54,382 bases of DNA, taken from assembly GCA_944389895.1 (NCBI GenBank), contig CALXOA010000110.1, forward strand, positions 1 through 54,382. The letters are read 5' to 3'. The stretch comes from an uncultured Victivallis sp. GTDB lineage: Bacteria > Verrucomicrobiota > Lentisphaeria > Victivallales > Victivallaceae. Made by a program: the position numbers and the translations under genes. Below are positions 7,297-17,999 of the stretch, in pieces. The notes beneath the pieces are model-generated. The model saw only the letters and a program-made list of their open reading frames with translations. It did no database searches and was not told the origin of the DNA. The stretch's first letter is position 1. The number at the start of each line of letters is the position of its first letter.

Positions 7297-10200
7297 ATGA
7301 CGAGGACCGGCAGTTTTTGGTTGGCGGCGGTGTTGTGCGGAGTCCTGGGCGGTACCGGCGCCGCGGAGCCACCGGCGGTGGAAATGGATTTCTCTTCGGC
7401 CCCGCCGGAGTTGAAGGTGGCCCGGGGCGGCAGGATTGAGAACGGAGTGCTTGAGCTGAATGCGCAGCCCGGAGGATTCATCAGGGCGACTCTGCCGGTG
7501 GCGATTGACCGTCCCTGCCGGATTTCCTTCCGGGTGCGCGAGGTCGAGGTCCCGCAGAAGTCGGGTCACTGGGGGATCGTTGTGACCGGAGAAGAGGCGA
7601 GCGGTCAATTCTATTCGCGCGGCAAGGGACTGGAACTGCTGCTCGGCGGCAAGGCGAAGGGACTCAGCGGCCACGGCAGCTCAATTGTGCTCCAGAAAGG
7701 GCCGGATGCAGCCTGGACTACGCTTGAGATCACCATTCGGCCCGACAAGGTTCTGATGGCTTTCGCCGGGCAGGGGGTCGGCGGCCGCGACGTTGCGCTG
7801 TTGCCGCTGAAGGAGATCGTCTTTTACGCTTTCAACAACCATGTTGAAATCGACGACTTCCGGATCCAGCCGCTGGCGGAGGAGGAGCTGGCCGAGACTC
7901 CGGCAAAGCAGGTGTTTCACGCCTCGTTCGATGCGGGCACGACGGCGGAAGGAGCCGATGGACGGCAGATTGCCGCAAGTGTTACCGGTGACGCCGGGAA
8001 ACGGTCCGGCGTTTCCGGGGAGGCACTTGAACTGGCGCCCGCCGGGGCGCCTCCGGCGGGACCTGTGAAGTATGCGCTCAGTCAACGGGCCGCCGGGGGA
8101 ATGCTGTTCTTTGACGGGCTCAAGGGAATGAGTACTCTGAAGCTGCCGGTTCCGGAGCTGGGCGATTTTACGATGAAACTCCGTTTCCGCCGTCTGGCGG
8201 TGGACCCCCGCGATCAGCACTTCGGGTTTCATTTCTCGGGTGGAGAGGGGCAGAATATTCACATTTTCGCCCGAGGGCCGATCTGGACGTGTATTGAAAA
8301 TGACGGTGAGCGGCGAAGTCATCATGACTATCCGTTGAAGACAGCTCTGCCGGCGGCCGGAGCGGATTCGCCATGGGTGGAGTGCATGGTCGTGCGCCGC
8401 GATGGAAAGTTGACTCTCTCCGCCGGAGGAGAGACCATCACGCCGGATGACGCCGCGTTTCCGATCCGGCAGATTTCCATCTATGCCTACCATCTCGACG
8501 TTGCGATGGATGATTGGAGCATCGAGGCGCCCGGCTTTCAATTCCGTGAAACGTTCGACACCGATTTCAGGGTCGGAGGAGGGAAAACACAGGTGAGCTG
8601 GCCGGTCGAAGGGGTGTTCGACGGTTCCGGGGCTCTGATGTTCTGGTTCAGCCCGAATTGGGATGCCATCTCGGACAGTGTGACCCGGGAGCTGCTCAAG
8701 ACCGTGAATGGGAACGGGAAGGAGAAGTTGTCGCTGTTCCTGTGGCACTGGCTGCGTTGCGACATCGGCCGGCAGGGGGAGGGAGCACCGGTGGCGATCG
8801 AGCGCCGGAATCGCGACAACTGGTTTCGACATGACTGGATTCATTTGGCGGTCGTGTGGAACACGGATGGCACGGTTCGGCTTTTCGTCAATGGTCTGCC
8901 CTACCTTTCTTCCTACTCCTGGATGCCGGACAGCAAGCTGGTTCCCGGTCATGATCTCAGTGCTGCAGTGAAGATGTTGCTCAACGAGAAGGCAAACGGT
9001 ACTTTTGACGAGTTGAAGATCTTCAACGGCAAGGTGCCCAATCAGGTTGTCTATGACGAATATCGCAAAGTCATGCCGGTTGACCTGGTGATTCGTAACG
9101 CGGCGGTGATGCCGGACCGCGATGCGACGATTTCCGTGCGGCTTGCGCCCGGAGGGCTGTATATGCGCCCGATGCCGGTGGAACAACCGTTTCAGCAGGC
9201 CGAGGTCGATTTCCGGATGGAACTCACCGATGCCGCGGGTACTCCGATCGATGCGGTTGAACGGCGGATTGCCGTGAAGGATGCTCCGATCGACGTGGCT
9301 TTGCCGGTACGGAAGTTACCGGAGGGTGAGTACCGGGTGCGTTGTACCGTGAATGGAAACTTTCAACGTACCTTTCTGTTGCGCAGCATGGCGCCGCTGC
9401 CGGATCCGGCAGCGGGGACTGGAGAGTTGAAAACCGGTCGTGTGATCTTCGAGAAGAAACTGAGGGATCCCGCGGATTCCGATCTCTTCAAATCAGGACC
9501 GGTGACTGCCGCAGGAGGTGGTACCTACCTTGAGGCCGGCCCGGACAAGGAGGATCGTTTCGCCTTCGTGATTCCGATTCCCGAGGAGTTCCGCAATCGG
9601 GGACCGATGCTGCTTGAGATTGACTGGCCCGATGACAAACCGCGCAATATGGGACTTTACCTGTATCGCGAGAGCAAAAACGCTCAGCACCGCGACCGGA
9701 TGCAGGGCGGGGTGCAGGCGGGTAACGAATATCCCTCCTCCGGGAGGATCGTGACCACCTCCTATCTTTTCAACCCCCATGTTGCGGCATATCTGTTCGA
9801 GGCGCGGACGATGTCGAAGGGATTTCCCGCTGCCGTGAGCGCGGTCCGTTTGAAGGAGATTCCGGGGGGACTGCCGAAACTGACGGTGCGGCAACCGAAG
9901 GGTGTTCCCGGGCGTGCTTTCGGGCATGTTGACGAGGACCAGACGCTGGAAACCAGCCTGACCGCCGACGATCCGACGATACCCGGCCTCTTCCGGCTGA
10001 AGTATCAGGCTGAAGCGCTGCTCCGTTATTTCGACTATACCGGGCAGAATGCGTTTCACTACCCGTTGCTGCGTTATGCGGCGTATTTCCTGTATCCGCG
10101 GGAGGGGTCCGCCGACAACGGGGTGATCGCCGGTGGAATCGGTGAGTTTCCATGGTTCATCGAGGCGTTCCGGCGGCGCGGCAAAACGGTGACCGGTATT

Positions 10201-12138
10201 CTGGCGACCACAAACATCCCGGAAGGGGGGAAAAGTCCGCTGGTTGATACGGCGATTGCCGGGCGCGGAATGCTGATGGCGGATAAGGACGGGGCACCGG
10301 TACGGGTATTCGGGGATCCCGGACCGCTGGCCAACTTCGCCCACCCTGAAGTGCGGAAGCTCTATTTCGCTCATGTGCGTGAGCTGCTGGAAGTTCCCGG
10401 TCGTTGCGAGGGGCTCGATGGTTTCGACCAGTGGTTGCTGCGGTACGGGGCCTGGCCGTCGCTGAACGCCGGTTATGATGACTATACCGTCGGAGCTTTT
10501 TCCCGGGATACCGGCATCGCGGTGCCGGAGAGCGGCCGTTTTGAATTTCTGACCGGTCCGAAGCGTACCGAATGGTTGAAATGGCGTGCCGCACAGGTGA
10601 CCAATTTCGTTCGTGAACTGCGCGCCCAGCTCAACGCGGTGGAGCCGGATCTGAAACTCTACGTGACCGCCATCGATTTCGAATCGGACAATGATCCCTA
10701 TGTCGAACACGGAATCGAGCTGGACGCACTCCGGCGGATCCCCGGCGTGTTGCTCGGTCCCTCGCGCAATGTGACCGCCTACCGTCACGCGATGCACTGG
10801 GGAAAACCGGAGAGTGGAGTCGACGGCAGGCTCTATGATGCCGCGTTGCAGCGGAAACTCTTCGGCCCCGGTTCGCTCGATTTTTCGGAGTCTTCCCCGT
10901 CCTACTTTGAAACTTTTACGAAGTCTCTCGACAATGACCGTTTCGCGGCTTACTTTGAGAATGCCGACGTGAAGCCTCATGGCCGCTTTTTTCTGAAGGA
11001 GCTGGTGTTCTCGGTCGCCGCACAGGATGCGCAGAAGGTCCTGATCGGCGCCCAGCCGCTCGGCACCTGGGGGCGTGACAGCGAAGCCCGGGAGTTTGCG
11101 CGGGCATTTTGCGCTCTGCCCCGGCTCCCCTTCAGAACCGTTCCCGGCGGAACCGATCCGGTTGCGGTTCGTTTCCTTCAGACGGAGGAGGGGACCTACT
11201 TCTATCTGGCGAGTATGCTCTTTACCGGATGCGAGGTGGAGTTGACCTTCTCCGACGGAACCCCGGAGTGCATCGATCTCTCAACCGGGCAGGCGTGGAA
11301 GGAAAAACGGGTCGCGCTGCAACCCTTCCAACTGCGTTCCTTCCTGATTCCCGGGAAAAAATGTACGGTCAGCTCATTCCGTGTCACGGTGCCGGAAGAG
11401 TGCCGCCGTTTTTACGCCGGTCGACTTGCCGAACTGGAAAAGGCCGCCGCAACACTTCGCAGGAACCAGGTTGAAGTTGTCGCGGAAGCTGCGGTTCTGG
11501 CGGAATTGAAAAAGGCGGTCGAAGAGGAGCGGTTCGCTGAAGCGCACCGGCTGGCATTTCTGCCGGTGATGAATCAACTGGGGGCGAAACTCGCTGACCT
11601 TGAGAAGGTGGTCCGGCAGTCGGAGATGCTGCGCCGGAATGAAATCGCGATCGATTGCGGCGGGACCGCATTTACCCAGACGCCGGAAGGAAAACTGTTC
11701 TTTCCGGATTCTCCCTGGTCCGATACCGCCCGTTACGGCTATTTCGGGCATTACAACAGCGTGGCGCGCAATACGGTTGATTTGCGGGACGCGGCTGCCG
11801 CCGAAGTGTTCAAGACGGAAGCATACGACATCGACGGTTACCGCTTCCGGGTCGACAACGGCAGATACAAGGTCCGATTCTATCTGCGGATCGGTTATGA
11901 ACCCGGATTCGCAGCCGGGAAGTTCGTTTTCTCAGTGGCGGCGCAGGGGAAACCGCTCTTTACCGATCTCGATCTCTTTGAGGCATGCGACGGAGACCGG
12001 GGAAAAGTGTTGATCCGGGAGTTCGACGGCATCGAGGTCTCAGACGGTATTCTGACGCTCGCCTTCAAACAGAAAGACGGACTGCACAGTAACGTGAGGC
12101 TCTGTAACGCGATTGAAGTCATTCCGGAAAAGCGATGA
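7297..12138 (+). CDS. Giant secreted multidomain carbohydrate-active protein (LamG-like, barrel-like middle, malectin-like end)
   Basis: The 1613-residue product starts with a signal peptide ([19 protein letters not shown]...AA|E). Residues ~25-410 look like two beta-sandwich modules. Residues ~420-590 read as a LamG/concanavalin jellyroll ([33 protein letters not shown]). Residues ~900-1280 look like a TIM-barrel-type glycosidase region followed by a beta-sandwich tail, but I recognise no family. Residues ~1365-1450 are helical and charged, and ~1450-1613 resemble a malectin-like sugar-binding domain ([20 protein letters not shown]). It probably binds and attacks a polysaccharide outside the inner membrane. 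The start is fixed by AAGGAG 7 nt upstream and the promoter position. It is the first gene of the LacI-controlled operon. Confidence 0.8.
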   Translation: MTRTGSFWLAAVLCGVLGGTGAAEPPAVEMDFSSAPPELKVARGGRIENGVLELNAQPGGFIRATLPVAIDRPCRISFRVREVEVPQKSGHWGIVVTGEEASGQFYSRGKGLELLLGGKAKGLSGHGSSIVLQKGPDAAWTTLEITIRPDKVLMAFAGQGVGGRDVALLPLKEIVFYAFNNHVEIDDFRIQPLAEEELAETPAKQVFHASFDAGTTAEGADGRQIAASVTGDAGKRSGVSGEALELAPAGAPPAGPVKYALSQRAAGGMLFFDGLKGMSTLKLPVPELGDFTMKLRFRRLAVDPRDQHFGFHFSGGEGQNIHIFARGPIWTCIENDGERRSHHDYPLKTALPAAGADSPWVECMVVRRDGKLTLSAGGETITPDDAAFPIRQISIYAYHLDVAMDDWSIEAPGFQFRETFDTDFRVGGGKTQVSWPVEGVFDGSGALMFWFSPNWDAISDSVTRELLKTVNGNGKEKLSLFLWHWLRCDIGRQGEGAPVAIERRNRDNWFRHDWIHLAVVWNTDGTVRLFVNGLPYLSSYSWMPDSKLVPGHDLSAAVKMLLNEKANGTFDELKIFNGKVPNQVVYDEYRKVMPVDLVIRNAAVMPDRDATISVRLAPGGLYMRPMPVEQPFQQAEVDFRMELTDAAGTPIDAVERRIAVKDAPIDVALPVRKLPEGEYRVRCTVNGNFQRTFLLRSMAPLPDPAAGTGELKTGRVIFEKKLRDPADSDLFKSGPVTAAGGGTYLEAGPDKEDRFAFVIPIPEEFRNRGPMLLEIDWPDDKPRNMGLYLYRESKNAQHRDRMQGGVQAGNEYPSSGRIVTTSYLFNPHVAAYLFEARTMSKGFPAAVSAVRLKEIPGGLPKLTVRQPKGVPGRAFGHVDEDQTLETSLTADDPTIPGLFRLKYQAEALLRYFDYTGQNAFHYPLLRYAAYFLYPREGSADNGVIAGGIGEFPWFIEAFRRRGKTVTGILATTNIPEGGKSPLVDTAIAGRGMLMADKDGAPVRVFGDPGPLANFAHPEVRKLYFAHVRELLEVPGRCEGLDGFDQWLLRYGAWPSLNAGYDDYTVGAFSRDTGIAVPESGRFEFLTGPKRTEWLKWRAAQVTNFVRELRAQLNAVEPDLKLYVTAIDFESDNDPYVEHGIELDALRRIPGVLLGPSRNVTAYRHAMHWGKPESGVDGRLYDAALQRKLFGPGSLDFSESSPSYFETFTKSLDNDRFAAYFENADVKPHGRFFLKELVFSVAAQDAQKVLIGAQPLGTWGRDSEAREFARAFCALPRLPFRTVPGGTDPVAVRFLQTEEGTYFYLASMLFTGCEVELTFSDGTPECIDLSTGQAWKEKRVALQPFQLRSFLIPGKKCTVSSFRVTVPEECRRFYAGRLAELEKAAATLRRNQVEVVAEAAVLAELKKAVEEERFAEAHRLAFLPVMNQLGAKLADLEKVVRQSEMLRRNEIAIDCGGTAFTQTPEGKLFFPDSPWSDTARYGYFGHYNSVARNTVDLRDAAAAEVFKTEAYDIDGYRFRVDNGRYKVRFYLRIGYEPGFAAGKFVFSVAAQGKPLFTDLDLFEACDGDRGKVLIREFDGIEVSDGILTLAFKQKDGLHSNVRLCNAIEVIPEKR

Positions 12139-12151
12139 AAGGAGAAGAATC

Positions 12152-12970
12152 ATGGAACAATCAGCGAGATTGAATTATTCTGAGGCCGGGACGGAAGCCG
12201 GTCGGAAAAAATTCCGGGAATCCCCCGTCAGGAGTTTTACGCTCATCGAGTTGCTCGTGGTGATTGCGATCATCGCGATTCTCGCCGCAATCCTGCTTCC
12301 CGCGCTCAACAAGGCGAGGGAAAGGGGATATCAGGCCAGGTGTCTCGGCAATCTGAAAACGATCAATCAGGCCCATCTGATGTATTCCGACGACAATGAT
12401 GGAATGACGATTTTCTCAAAAATGACAACGGAAGCCAACAATGCCAAGCCAAGCCAGTTGATCTGGCACGGAATGCTTTATCTCAACTATGCACATTCGG
12501 TCGAGGCGTTCCACTGTCCGCTGGACAAACGAACCAAGGAAGTCTGGGCGGTTGGTCACCTCTCCTACGGCATCAACTTCAACGGTGCCGCCACTGCCGA
12601 TGACCCCTGGAAAGCGACCACCAGCTGTGCATCCGGCAAGAAACTCGGCAAGGTGCGCAATTCCTCCAATCGCTTCATGTTTCCCTGTGCCAACGTGGCA
12701 TTGAACAGCACGTCGGCCAACCGTGGCTGGATCGGCTGGCTCAACATCCCTTGCAATATCTCCTACAGCGAAACCCATGTTACACCGTGGGGCAACGGCA
12801 CAACCACCTCTCCGGTCTACTGGAACGGGCATGCCAACGGATCCAATGTGGGAATGCTTGACGGCAGTGTCCGCCATTTTCAGGAACGGGAGTTGGCCGG
12901 GTATAACAACAACATTTATTCTTCCGCCAGATCGTTGGAAAATCAGCGTCGCTGGTTCTGGATCGACTGA
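12152..12970 (+). CDS. Type II secretion/pilus-like pseudopilin
   Basis: The 272-residue product has a 28-residue basic leader, then [19 protein letters not shown], the prepilin cleavage/methylation motif with Glu at +5 and the hydrophobic N-terminal helix. The globular part carries cysteines and a C-terminal [17 protein letters not shown] motif shared in form with the other two pseudopilins here. The residue before the cleavage site is Ser rather than the usual Gly. AAAGGAG lies 7 nt before the ATG, and 13 nt separate it from the giant enzyme gene, so the two are co-expressed. Such proteins form or decorate a periplasmic pseudopilus; a role in export or display of the neighbouring enzyme is an inference. 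Confidence 0.9.
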   Translation: MEQSARLNYSEAGTEAGRKKFRESPVRSFTLIELLVVIAIIAILAAILLPALNKARERGYQARCLGNLKTINQAHLMYSDDNDGMTIFSKMTTEANNAKPSQLIWHGMLYLNYAHSVEAFHCPLDKRTKEVWAVGHLSYGINFNGAATADDPWKATTSCASGKKLGKVRNSSNRFMFPCANVALNSTSANRGWIGWLNIPCNISYSETHVTPWGNGTTTSPVYWNGHANGSNVGMLDGSVRHFQERELAGYNNNIYSSARSLENQRRWFWID

Positions 12971-12983
12971 CGGAGGCGGCTGG

Positions 12984-13709
12984 ATGATGAAATCTTTGAT
13001 CTGGATGGTGTTGCTGCTTTTCCTGATTGCTGGCTGCAGGACGTTGCCGGATGATCCTCCGCAGTTCCGGATGGTCCCGGTTCCTGCCGGAAGCCGGGTC
13101 TCAATAGATGCTCCATTCTGGGAGCAACTTCCCGTCTATGAACTCGGTCCGGTACCGGGGTATGTCAGACGCTTTCCGGTGCGGGTGCAGTTCGCTTATG
13201 ATCGTGAGATGCTTTACTTCCGCTTTGAGGCTCCCGACGACGATCTGCTCGATGAGGCCCCGGAGGATCTGACCAGCGGTCTCTATCTGTTTGCCGATGC
13301 ATTGGAACTTTTCGTGCGTCCCCGCGGTTCGCGGGGATACTGGGAATTTCACTTCACATCCGGCGGACGTTTCGGGGCAATCCATTTCCCTTCCCGGGGG
13401 CGGAGGATGCCCTCGAATGTCGCTTATCTGCCGATGAAGGGGCTTGCATTTGAGACGAAACTGGATGGTACGCTCAATGAGATGAGCGATCGGGACCGCG
13501 GCTGGATCGGTCTGGCCCGGATTCCGTTTTCCGGAATTGCCGACCGCTGTGCTCCGGTTGACACCGATCAGCCGTTGCCGGTACAGGTGACGAGCATCGC
13601 CTATTCGGTGTACGCCGATCGCGATGAAAAGAGTCAGCTTACCTGCATGCCGGAAGATCGCGATCCGCACTACCTGCCGGCCTGGGGAGAATTGGTGTTT
13701 GCAAAGTGA
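12984..13709 (+). CDS. Lipoprotein with CBM9-like (DOMON-type) sugar-binding fold
   Basis: The 241-residue product starts with a lipoprotein signal peptide ending in the lipobox LIAGC, so it should be lipidated at Cys18 (numbering from the first of two adjacent ATGs). The rest resembles family 9 carbohydrate-binding modules: FAYDREMLYFRFEAPDDD, then DALELFVRPRGSRGYWEFHF, and a C-terminal WIGLARIPFSGI block. Such modules bind sugar chain ends or short oligosaccharides. GGAGG lies 7 nt before the start. It sits 13 nt after the pseudopilin gene in the same operon, consistent with a surface sugar-capture role. Confidence 0.8.
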   Translation: MMKSLIWMVLLLFLIAGCRTLPDDPPQFRMVPVPAGSRVSIDAPFWEQLPVYELGPVPGYVRRFPVRVQFAYDREMLYFRFEAPDDDLLDEAPEDLTSGLYLFADALELFVRPRGSRGYWEFHFTSGGRFGAIHFPSRGRRMPSNVAYLPMKGLAFETKLDGTLNEMSDRDRGWIGLARIPFSGIADRCAPVDTDQPLPVQVTSIAYSVYADRDEKSQLTCMPEDRDPHYLPAWGELVFAK

Positions 13710-13731
13710 AACCGGCAGAACAAAGCCGGTT
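13710..13731 (+). other. Intercistronic hairpin
   Basis: AACCGGC (13710-13716) pairs with GCCGGTT (13725-13731), a 7-bp stem with an 8-nt loop, between the lipoprotein stop and the next gene. It has no U-run and may attenuate or stabilise the upstream mRNA rather than terminate it. Confidence 0.5.
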
Positions 13732-13745
13732 GAGGTGAAAAATAG

Positions 13746-15224
13746 ATGATGAAAGAGATGACGATGGAGGAAAAGATCTACAGGGAAAAAGTTCTCGGCG
13801 GGTGGCTCGGCAAAGCGGTCGGTGGTACTCTCGGACAGCCGTACGAGGGCAGTGACGGGCCGTTGAACCTCACTTTTTACGATCCGGTGCCCACCGATAT
13901 GATTCCGAACGACGATCTCGATCTGCAGGTGCTCTGGGCGTGTTTGCTCGACGCCTCCGACGATCCGGTGGTCGACCGGAACCGCATGGCGCGCGCGTGG
14001 GTGGAGAACATCGGTTTTCCGTGCGATGAATACGGAATTGCAATCCGCAATCTGAAACGGGGGATTCCGGCGCCGTGGTCCGGCCGGTTCGACAACTACT
14101 TCACCGACGGCCTCGGGGCGGCGATCCGCAGCGAACTGTGGGCCTTCCTCGCTCCCGGGGAGCCGGAGCGGGCGGCGCAGCTGGCTTTTGAGGATGGGTG
14201 TGTCGATCACGACGGCGACGGATTGTACGCCGAACAGTTCCTTGCCGCTCTTGAGAGTATGGCTTTCGTAGAGTCGGATATTCCGAAGCTGCTTGAGAGC
14301 GGTCTTTCGGTGATTCCGCGCGAGTGCCGTCTCGCCCGGTCGATTCGCGACACGATGGAGTGGGTGGCCGAGGGACTCTCGTTCACTGCGCTCCGGCAGC
14401 GGATTCTCACGCACTACGGGAGTGACAATTTCACCGACGTCAAAATGAATTTCGGTTTCATCACCGCCGCACTGCTGCTGGGACGCGGGGATTTCAGCCG
14501 CTCCATCTGTACGGCCGTGAATTTCGGGCGTGATGCCGATTGCACCGGAGCGACCGTCGGGGCGATTCTCGGCATTCTGGATCCGTCGGGAATCGGTGAG
14601 GAGTGGTTGCGGCCGATCGGGCGTACCCTGATGGTCAGCCCCGGCCTGACCGGTTTCACGCCGCCTCCGACGATCGATGCCTTTGCCGATCTGGTCGCTT
14701 CGCTGCGCAGCCGGATTCGTCTCTCGGAGACGCCGGAAGCTCCGCGCCCGGATTTTACGCCGTTCGAGATCCGGTTCGATACCGCGCTCAACCGGCCGTG
14801 GTTCGCGCAGGATGATCAGAAGTGTCTTTCCTGGCTGAAGTTCGAATACGACGGGACGCTGACTGTCCCCGGATACTGGTTCAAGCTCGATCCGGAACGG
14901 ATTCCGACCGATTCGCTGCTGCTGCTGCGTACCGGATTCCGGATTGAGGCGGTGGAACCGCTCCGGCTGATGGTCAATACCAACGCCAATCTGCGGGTCT
15001 GGGTTGATGGAGAGTACCGCTTCGGGCGCGAGGGCGGCCGGATGTCGCCCTCCTTCCATCGCGCGCCGTTGAACCAGTATTGTGATCTTGATCTTCCGGC
15101 CGGGGAACATGAACTGGTAATCGGCCTCGCTCCGCTCGATCGCGACCGGGAGATCGAGGTGATCTTCGGTCTCGGCACCCGGCGCGATCTGCAGTGGCTG
15201 CCCGACGCTTTCCGGCAGCAGTGA
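13746..15224 (+). CDS. ADP-ribosylglycohydrolase-family protein
   Basis: The 492-residue product matches the ADP-ribosylglycohydrolase (DraG/ARH) fold over residues ~8-320. It has GGWLGKAVGGTLGQPYEG at the N-terminus, an acidic metal motif NDDLDLQ (~57-63) and GRDADCTGATVGAILG (~260-275) carrying the second metal-binding acidic pair. Residues ~340-492 form an extra beta-rich domain (FRIEAVEPLRLMVNTNANLRVWVDGEYRFG) that looks like a galactose-binding/jellyroll module. Family members cleave ADP-ribose from proteins, but those in glycan operons probably act on other N- or O-glycosides; that is inference. No signal peptide was seen. It is the last gene of the LacI-controlled operon. Confidence 0.88.
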   Translation: MMKEMTMEEKIYREKVLGGWLGKAVGGTLGQPYEGSDGPLNLTFYDPVPTDMIPNDDLDLQVLWACLLDASDDPVVDRNRMARAWVENIGFPCDEYGIAIRNLKRGIPAPWSGRFDNYFTDGLGAAIRSELWAFLAPGEPERAAQLAFEDGCVDHDGDGLYAEQFLAALESMAFVESDIPKLLESGLSVIPRECRLARSIRDTMEWVAEGLSFTALRQRILTHYGSDNFTDVKMNFGFITAALLLGRGDFSRSICTAVNFGRDADCTGATVGAILGILDPSGIGEEWLRPIGRTLMVSPGLTGFTPPPTIDAFADLVASLRSRIRLSETPEAPRPDFTPFEIRFDTALNRPWFAQDDQKCLSWLKFEYDGTLTVPGYWFKLDPERIPTDSLLLLRTGFRIEAVEPLRLMVNTNANLRVWVDGEYRFGREGGRMSPSFHRAPLNQYCDLDLPAGEHELVIGLAPLDRDREIEVIFGLGTRRDLQWLPDAFRQQ

Positions 15225-15248
15225 GTTTCGGGGAAAACGACGCGGAAG

Positions 15249-17585
15249 TTATTCGACTTCCAGCCGGAGTTCCGCTTGAGGCAGTCCCGGAACGGTCACG
15301 GAGAGTTCGATCGTTCCGGGCGTGTCTCCGGCGCGGATGACCGCAACGCATTTTCCCGCAAAGGTAGTCATCCGATTTCCCCGGAATGATTCCAGTGAGG
15401 TCGGATCGCCGTTGCAGACCGCAGCCAGCTCTCCTTCTCCTCGTACGGCAAAGTCGGTCGGAAGAGCGGCCCGCGGGTGTGGATTTCCGGAGCCGTCGAT
15501 GATTTCGACGGTTACAAAGGCGAGATCCCCGATCCCGGCTTTGAGCCGGAGCCGATCGGCGGCCAGCCGGATTGCCGCCGGCTCCCCGGCGGTGCGGGTC
15601 ACGGTGCGGGCGAGCTCATGGCCGTTCCTGTCGAGCGCGACTGCTGTCAGCTCTCCCGGCTGATAGGGGATGGCCTCCCACACCAGGCGGGGAGTGGGGC
15701 CTTTGCAGCGGATGCCGCAGGAGAGACCGTTCAGAAAAAGTTCCACCCGATCGTAATTCGTATAGACGTGGACCGGAAGTGTTTTTCCTTCGTGTTCCGG
15801 CCAGTTCCAGTGCGGCAGCAGGTGAAGTACCGGTTCCCTGGACCAGCGGGCCTTGTAGAGGGCGGCACGATCCTTGGGAAGCCCGCAGAGGTCAAAGATG
15901 CCGAAATAGGAGCTGCGGGCCGGCCAGCGGTCGTCATAGGGGGAGGGCTCACCGAGATAGTCGAAGCCTGTCCATACAAACTCCCCCATGATCCATGGCG
16001 ACGCGTCCTGAAACTGAAATTCCGTATCCGGCGTCGAGGCGTAAGCGGGCGCTTCCAGATCGAAACTCGAACACTGCCGGTTCTCGCGGCGAACCAGGCG
16101 GGCCTGAACCGGGAAGTCGTAGTATCCCCGGCTGCTCACGGTTGACGCGGTTTCGCTGCCGTATTGCGGCGTCCGGGGCAGCCGCTCGTGAAATTCCCGG
16201 TAGCGGGCCGGCTTGTAGTTCCATCCTGCAACATCGACCGTCAGCGGAACTCCATTGGCGAATCCTTCGTCGGGACGGTCGAACCCGGCGGTCACGGGTC
16301 GGTCTGGATCAAGTGCATGGCAGATTTCGACCAGTTCCCGTGCGACCGCATCGCCGCCGGGGATCCCCTGTTCATTGATTTCGTTGCCGATGCTCCAGAG
16401 GATTACTGACGGGTGGTTTCGATCGCGCCGGATCAGGTCGGTGAGGTCGCGCTGGTGCCAGAGGGGGTAGTCACGGCTGTAATCGTTTGGCGTCTTGCCC
16501 GCCAGCCAGCAGTCGAATGCCTCATCGATGACGACGAAACCCATTTCATCGGCGAGATCGAGGAACTTCGGATCCGGTGGATTGTGGCTGGTTCGCAGAG
16601 CAGTGCATCCGATCGACTTGAGCAGCTTGAAGTTCCGCCGCAGGGCGGGCAGTGAGAATGCTGCACCGAGAGGGCCGAAGTCGTGATGGAGACAGACGCC
16701 GTTCATGCGGAACCGTTTCCCGTTGAGGCTCATTCCCGCATCGGCGTCGAATTGAATCTGCCGGAATCCGTAACGGTACTTCAACCGGTCACAGGCCATT
16801 CCGGCTTCGCACAGTGTGACGGTTATCGTATAGAGGTCGGGGGTGTCGGGGCTCCAGAGTCTCACTGCTTCGAGCGCGATTTCTCCTCCTTCCGGTCGAC
16901 ATTCGACCTTTCCTGCCGGTTTCCCTTCCGGATCGGCGATTTCAACAATGAGCCGGGCGTCGGAGGTCCCGGTATGTTCTGCATCCACATGGAGTACTGC
17001 ACATCGTTTCGCCGGATCGAGCGAAAGGGTTCTGAGACGGATCCCGTTGTACAGGAAGTGGGCCGTGTCAAGCACGACCAGCCGGACTTCACGGTAGATT
17101 CCGGCTCCGGGATACCAGCGCGAGGCCCCGGGCAGGTTTTCCACCCGGACGGCAATCAGATTTTCTGCCCCCGGTTTCAGAAGGTCCGTCGCGTCGACTG
17201 AGAAGGAACTGTAGCCGTAAGGGCGCCCTCCGGCTTCGCTGTCGTTGATGAATACCGTGGAGTGACTCATCACCCCGTCGAACTCCAGTTGGAATTTTCT
17301 GCCGGCGAAGGCGGCGGGCACCGCAAGATGCAGCCGGTAGATCCCGACGCCGACGTGCGGCAGCGCACCGGTCCGGCCGTAGTGACGAGTTTCGGCACTC
17401 TCTCCGTTCTGGATGATCCGGGTGACCTGAAGATCGTTGTCGGGGGAGAATGGTCCCTCAATCGCCCAGTCGTGCGGCAGGAGGATTTCCTTCCAGTCGG
17501 AGTCGTCAAATCCCTTCCGGAGAGCTTCAGGGGAGTCTCCGCGGCGGAAACGCCAGTTGCGGGAGAGGAGGAACGTCGTTCTCAT
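15249..17585 (-). CDS. Glycoside hydrolase family 2 (beta-galactosidase/beta-glucuronidase-like)
   Basis: The 778-residue product has the GH2 order: N-terminal sugar-binding jellyroll (~1-165, with LPHDWAIEGPF and FDGVMSHSTVFIND), an immunoglobulin-like domain (~170-270), the TIM barrel (~275-580) and two C-terminal beta domains. The barrel shows LRTSHNPPDPKFLDLADEMG, the acid/base motif SIGNEINEQG (Glu near 400), the probable nucleophile in YGSETAST (near 477) and WIMGEFVWTGFDYLGEP. The family removes terminal beta-linked galactose, glucuronic acid or mannose. No signal peptide is seen. The start at 17585 is chosen because it follows AAAGGAAA and lies about 155 nt downstream of the promoter; the open frame runs on through that promoter. 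It is convergent with the ADP-ribosylglycohydrolase gene (24-nt gap). Confidence 0.95.
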   Translation of the reverse strand: MRTTFLLSRNWRFRRGDSPEALRKGFDDSDWKEILLPHDWAIEGPFSPDNDLQVTRIIQNGESAETRHYGRTGALPHVGVGIYRLHLAVPAAFAGRKFQLEFDGVMSHSTVFINDSEAGGRPYGYSSFSVDATDLLKPGAENLIAVRVENLPGASRWYPGAGIYREVRLVVLDTAHFLYNGIRLRTLSLDPAKRCAVLHVDAEHTGTSDARLIVEIADPEGKPAGKVECRPEGGEIALEAVRLWSPDTPDLYTITVTLCEAGMACDRLKYRYGFRQIQFDADAGMSLNGKRFRMNGVCLHHDFGPLGAAFSLPALRRNFKLLKSIGCTALRTSHNPPDPKFLDLADEMGFVVIDEAFDCWLAGKTPNDYSRDYPLWHQRDLTDLIRRDRNHPSVILWSIGNEINEQGIPGGDAVARELVEICHALDPDRPVTAGFDRPDEGFANGVPLTVDVAGWNYKPARYREFHERLPRTPQYGSETASTVSSRGYYDFPVQARLVRRENRQCSSFDLEAPAYASTPDTEFQFQDASPWIMGEFVWTGFDYLGEPSPYDDRWPARSSYFGIFDLCGLPKDRAALYKARWSREPVLHLLPHWNWPEHEGKTLPVHVYTNYDRVELFLNGLSCGIRCKGPTPRLVWEAIPYQPGELTAVALDRNGHELARTVTRTAGEPAAIRLAADRLRLKAGIGDLAFVTVEIIDGSGNPHPRAALPTDFAVRGEGELAAVCNGDPTSLESFRGNRMTTFAGKCVAVIRAGDTPGTIELSVTVPGLPQAELRLEVE

Positions 17586-17747
17586 CAATTTCCTTTCCAT
17601 AACAAGTTGTAACCGGTGGCAGACACTTCCTTCGGGGAGTGATGCGTCTTCCTGACGAGATCGGAGACAAATTTCCCTGTCATGAAAAAAACGTCGTCTC
17701 CCACCCTCTATCCGTGTGGCAGTTCCTCCGGTACGTTCATTGATTGA

Positions 17748-17776
17748 AAAATATCGCAGGGAAGTTACTTCGTCAA
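17748..17776 (-). promoter_or_regulatory. Promoter of the GH2 gene
   Basis: The minus strand reads TTGACG (17776-17771), a 17-nt spacer and TATTTT (17753-17748). It implies a leader of about 155 nt and rules out the longer upstream reading frame as the translated start. Confidence 0.7.
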
Positions 17777-17956
17777 ATTCAGGTGCGGAAAAACACTTCA
17801 AAATCTCAATCTTCCGGAAGAGGGAAAGCGGGGGGCTGATTCCGCATATATTACGTGAAATGGGGGAAACCCGGCGTATCCGGAAGAGAAGCGGAGATGA
17901 AAATGCACGCTTTTTCTGGAAAAGGGAAAGCGTGCCGTGAAAATCCATTTTTCGCA

Positions 17957-17986
17957 GGCGGGAAAGTGCTCCGATATTTTCCCGCC
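17957..17986 (-). terminator. Hairpin 13 nt after the XRE-type gene
   Basis: GGCGGGAAA (17957-17965) pairs perfectly with TTTCCCGCC (17978-17986); the loop is 12 nt. There is no U-run on the minus-strand side, so termination may be Rho-dependent or U-tract-independent. Confidence 0.5.
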
Positions 17987-17999
17987 GGAAGTTTATCTT

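Larger units (their letters stand above)
17586..17999. other. Intergenic stretch between the GH2 gene and the XRE-type gene
   Basis: It holds the GH2 promoter (17748-17776) and a hairpin after the XRE-type gene (17957-17986). I see no credible gene: open frames here lack ribosome sites and homology. Confidence 0.6.
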
